NCBI GenBank assembly: GCA_016177845.1
Contig: JACOUO010000011.1
Coordinates: 316,326 to 380,325 of the forward strand
Source of the DNA: Deltaproteobacteria bacterium
Lineage (GTDB): Bacteria; Desulfobacterota; GWC2-55-46
Direction: 5' to 3'
Length of the DNA stretch: 64,000 nucleotides
Made by a program: the position numbers and the translations under genes. Positions 61,227 through 64,000 of the stretch are shown here, piece after piece. The first letter of the stretch is position 1. Each line of letters opens with the position of its first letter. The notes under the pieces are model-generated. The model made no database searches and had not been told where the DNA came from. It saw only the letters and a list, made by a program, of their open reading frames with translations.

Positions 61227-62498
61227 TTATTTCTTCATAACCTCATCAGGGTGCGCAATCCTGCCAAGGATTGCTGAAGCGGCTGCAACAGCCGGGTTTG
61301 TAAGATACACTTCGCTCTTTACATCGCCCATCCTGCCGACAAAGTTCCTGTTTGTCGTGGCAACTGCCCTTTCGCCTGCTGCAAGGATGCCCATGTGGCC
61401 GCCAAGGCACGGGCCGCATGTCGGCGGGCTGATAACAGCGCCTGCCTTGAGGAATATGTCAAAGTAGCCGAGCTTCATGGCTTCATTATAGATAAAAGGT
61501 GTCGCCGGTATTACGATAAGCCTCACATACTTTGCTGCCTTCCTGCCTTTGAGTATCTTTGCGGCTATCTGAAGGTCCTCAAGCCTGCCGTTCGTGCATG
61601 AGCCGATTACGACCTGGTCTATTTTAAGCTTCTTTACATCCGAGACATTCTTCGTGTTCTCGGGAAGGTGCGGGAACGCTACCTTGGGCTCTATCTTCGA
61701 GCAGTCATACTCCCTTACCTCAGAGTACTGAGCGTCAGGGTCGCTTGCGTAGAACTTATACGCCCTCTCAGCCCTCTTTGCCACATAGGCCTCGGTTATC
61801 GCATCCGGGGCGATTATGCCGCTCTTCGCGCCAGCTTCGATTGCCATGTTGCACATTGCAAGACGGCTGTCCATGCTTAAGTTCTCGATGGGCTTACCTG
61901 TAAATTCCATTGCTTTGTAGAGCGCGCCGTCAACCCCGATATCCCCGATTACATGGAGAATGAGGTCTTTGCCGCTTACCCATTTATTGAGCTTGCCCTT
62001 GAATACGAACTTGATTGACTCAGGCACCTTGAACCAGAGCTCTCCAGTGACCATTGCCGCGGCAAGGTCTGTTGAGCCGACGCCTGTTGAGAACGCCCCA
62101 AGCGCGCCGTAGGTGCATGTGTGTGAGTCCGCGCCTATTACGAGGTCGCCCGGCACTACAACGCCCTTTTCAGGCAGAAGCGCGTGCTCAACGCCTACTT
62201 CTCCGCCATCATAGTAATGGGTCAGCTTCTGTTCAATTGCAAACTCCCTGAGGACCTTGCACTGTTCGGCTGATTTAATGTCTTTATTGGGAGTAAAGTG
62301 GTCAGGAACAAGAACGACCTTGTTCTTATTGAATACCTTTTTTGCTCCGATGCGCTTAAATTCGTGTATCGCTATCGGCGCTGTAATATCATTGCCAAGC
62401 GCGATATCGACCTTTGCGTTTACCAAGTCTCCGGGGGTCACTTCTTTTACACCGGCGTGCTTCGCGAATATCTTCTCTGTAATTGTCATCGGCCTCAT
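61227..62498 (-). CDS. leuC: 3-isopropylmalate dehydratase large subunit
   Basis: Large subunit of LeuCD, carrying the 4Fe-4S cluster. 423 residues, the length of the archaeal/thermophile-like LeuC. Seen: [35 protein letters not shown] and [13 protein letters not shown], the last two providing the cluster cysteines. The first ATG (62498) has GGTAGAGAAG upstream; an ATG three codons later (62489) is an alternative. It follows leuA by 88 bp and precedes leuD. Confidence 0.96.
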   Translation of the reverse strand: MRPMTITEKIFAKHAGVKEVTPGDLVNAKVDIALGNDITAPIAIHEFKRIGAKKVFNKNKVVLVPDHFTPNKDIKSAEQCKVLREFAIEQKLTHYYDGGEVGVEHALLPEKGVVVPGDLVIGADSHTCTYGALGAFSTGVGSTDLAAAMVTGELWFKVPESIKFVFKGKLNKWVSGKDLILHVIGDIGVDGALYKAMEFTGKPIENLSMDSRLAMCNMAIEAGAKSGIIAPDAITEAYVAKRAERAYKFYASDPDAQYSEVREYDCSKIEPKVAFPHLPENTKNVSDVKKLKIDQVVIGSCTNGRLEDLQIAAKILKGRKAAKYVRLIVIPATPFIYNEAMKLGYFDIFLKAGAVISPPTCGPCLGGHMGILAAGERAVATTNRNFVGRMGDVKSEVYLTNPAVAAASAILGRIAHPDEVMKK

Positions 62499-62586
62499 AA
62501 AATCTTCTCTACCTTCCTCTTTCAGATTTTCTGTTTGTAAAGCCCTCTATTGGAGGGGAAATTTATCTTTGAACTCTTTGCCTGAA

Positions 62587-64000
62587 CTATAAGACCAGGT
62601 TCTCTTTCCTGTCTTTCTTCTTGTACTCAAGCCTGTTAAGAGCGTTGATGTAAGCCTTTGCGCTGGCAATTATTATGTCTGTGTGAGAGCCCTGCCCAAG
62701 CACAATCTGCTCGCCTTCCTGCACCCTTACGCTGACCTCGCCCTGGGCATCCGTTCCGCCGGTAATGGCGTTTACAATGTATTTCAAGAGCTTGCTCTTT
62801 GTATTCGTCATCTTTGCAATCGTATTGTACGCGGCATCAACCGGGCCGTCGCCCTTGCCAGTATCCTTTACGACAGTTCCGTTGACCTCCATCTCGACTT
62901 CAGCGATCGGAGGAGTGTCAGTGCCGCTTTGCACATTGAGCCTTATGAGCTTATACCTGTCAGGCACTTCTATCCTTAAGACCTCGTCCTGAACAATAGC
63001 CTCGATGTCTTCATCAAAGACTTCTTTCTTCTTGTCAGCGACTATCTTGAATCTCTCAAAGGCCTTATCAAGGCTCTCGCCTGTGATATCGTAGCCAAGC
63101 TCCTTAAGCCTTTCTTTGAAGGCATGGCGCCCGGAGTGCTTTCCGAGCACAAGTGTCGAACGGGAGATGCCTATGGACTCAGGCCTCATAATCTCATAAG
63201 TGGATTTGTCCTTTAAAAGCCCGTCCTGATGTATACCTGATTCATGGGCAAAGGCGTTATCCCCTACAATTGCCTTATTAGGCTGAACCATTATGCCTGT
63301 GATGCTGCTGACAAGCCTGCTTGACGGGAATATCTGCTCAGAGACAATGGAAGTCTCAAGCCCAAGAAGGTCCTTCCTCGTCTTGAGTATCATCACTATC
63401 TCTTCAAGGGAGGCATTGCCTGCCCTCTCGCCTATTCCGTTTATGGTGCACTCTATCTGGCGCGCGCCGTTTACTATAGCGGCCAATGAGTTTGCGACCG
63501 CAAGCCCAAGGTCGTTATGGCAATGGACTGATATTACAGCCTTATCAATATTTTTAACATTCTCCCTGATGCCCCTTATGAGCGCGCCGAATGAATCAGG
63601 CAGCGCGTAGCCCACAGTGTCAGGGATATTCAGCGTGGTAGCTCCCGCATTTATGACAGCCTCAAGCATCTCATAGAGGTACGCAGGCTCTGTCCTCGAG
63701 GCATCCATTGCAGAGAATTCAACATCGGCAACATAGCCCCTTGCGCGCTCTACCATCTCTACAGCCCTCTTAAGCGCCTCCTGCCTCGTAAGCCTGAACT
63801 GGTGCTTAAGGTGAATATCAGATGTTGATATGAATGTATGTATCCTTGTTTTGGGCGCGCCTTCGAGGGCCTTGCCTGCAGCGTCTACATCTTCGGGCTT
63901 TGCCCTTGCGAGACTGCAGATAATGGGGCCTTCGACTTCATGGGCAATCCTTTTTACCGAATCGAAATCACCCGGTGAGCTATAGGCGAAACCCGCCTCA
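62587..64000 (-). CDS. leuA: 2-isopropylmalate synthase, N-terminus cut by window edge
   Basis: Condenses acetyl-CoA with 2-oxoisovalerate, the first committed step of leucine synthesis. The frame is open to the right edge, giving about 470 residues of a family near 510, so roughly the first 40 are missing. Seen: EAGFAYSSPGDF at the edge, the metal motif HCHNDLGLAVANSLAAI, and the C-terminal regulatory domain (DTPPIAEVEMEVNG; GDGPVDAAYNTI; DAQGEVSVRVQEG), the region that senses leucine. It is transcribed toward leuC and is probably the first gene of the leu operon; its promoter is outside. Confidence 0.95.
   Translation of the reverse strand, partial: EAGFAYSSPGDFDSVKRIAHEVEGPIICSLARAKPEDVDAAGKALEGAPKTRIHTFISTSDIHLKHQFRLTRQEALKRAVEMVERARGYVADVEFSAMDASRTEPAYLYEMLEAVINAGATTLNIPDTVGYALPDSFGALIRGIRENVKNIDKAVISVHCHNDLGLAVANSLAAIVNGARQIECTINGIGERAGNASLEEIVMILKTRKDLLGLETSIVSEQIFPSSRLVSSITGIMVQPNKAIVGDNAFAHESGIHQDGLLKDKSTYEIMRPESIGISRSTLVLGKHSGRHAFKERLKELGYDITGESLDKAFERFKIVADKKKEVFDEDIEAIVQDEVLRIEVPDRYKLIRLNVQSGTDTPPIAEVEMEVNGTVVKDTGKGDGPVDAAYNTIAKMTNTKSKLLKYIVNAITGGTDAQGEVSVRVQEGEQIVLGQGSHTDIIIASAKAYINALNRLEYKKKDRKENLVL

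Overview
The window is a bacterial chromosome segment from a Gram-negative-type, mid-GC organism. It has lipid-carrier glycan assembly, PBP1A, CcsA/ResB (system II) cytochrome c maturation, a C4-zinc L28, a bifunctional Rel, SpoVG, many cobalamin-type radical SAM enzymes and short palindromic repeats. This mix fits deep-branching groups such as Nitrospirota, with Desulfobacterota-like lineages as the alternative; that is an inference from gene content, and no rRNA or other lineage marker is present.

Layout. (1) 1-2.5 kb: pyrimidine genes pyrR-pyrB-pyrC on the minus strand, behind a leader that looks like a complete PyrR attenuator. (2) 2.5-37.5 kb: a minus-strand surface-glycan locus. Its distal half (37.5 to 20.7 kb) is an operon-like run of eleven tightly packed genes: four large GT-C-like or beta-domain membrane proteins, a lipoprotein with a carbohydrate-binding-like domain, five radical SAM enzymes (three with a cobalamin-type N-terminus, two with SPASM-like C-termini) and a YdjM-like hydrolase. 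The proximal half holds a flippase, a GT39-like membrane transferase, four GT4 transferases, a polyprenyl-phosphate sugar transferase, a CDP-paratose-epimerase-like SDR, a MurJ-like flippase, a fourth cobalamin-type radical SAM enzyme, a methyltransferase, a GT9 transferase and UDP-glucose dehydrogenase. (3) 37.5-44.9 kb: spoVG, then purM-purN with a TudS-like desulfurase and a UPF0173 hydrolase, a DUF218 protein, rpmB, ridA and rel. (4) 45-54.5 kb: PBP1A-moaA, a phosphoesterase, ccsA-resB, and an MrfA-like helicase. (5) 54.5-57.7 kb: a membrane diguanylate cyclase and a PAS-GAF-HD-GYP phosphodiesterase. (6) 57.7-59.2 kb: about 1.3 kb of six tandem ~205-bp repeats. (7) 59.2-64 kb: leuA-leuC-leuD-(PUR-like gene)-leuB.

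How it fits together. The glycan locus supplies UDP-glucuronate (UDP-glucose dehydrogenase), starts a lipid-linked glycan (polyprenyl-phosphate sugar transferase), extends it (GT4 and GT9 enzymes), flips it and probably decorates it outside the membrane with GT-C enzymes that use lipid-linked donors. The job of the six radical SAM enzymes is unknown; this is the most likely place for an undescribed pathway. No clear Wzy polymerase, Wzz or export pore is in the window.

Regulation seen in sequence: a PyrR-type RNA attenuator; a near-consensus promoter before the GT9 gene; four promoters (purM, rel, PBP1A, ccsA) whose -10 box ends exactly 8 nt before the ATG, implying near-leaderless mRNAs; and several clear hairpin terminators.
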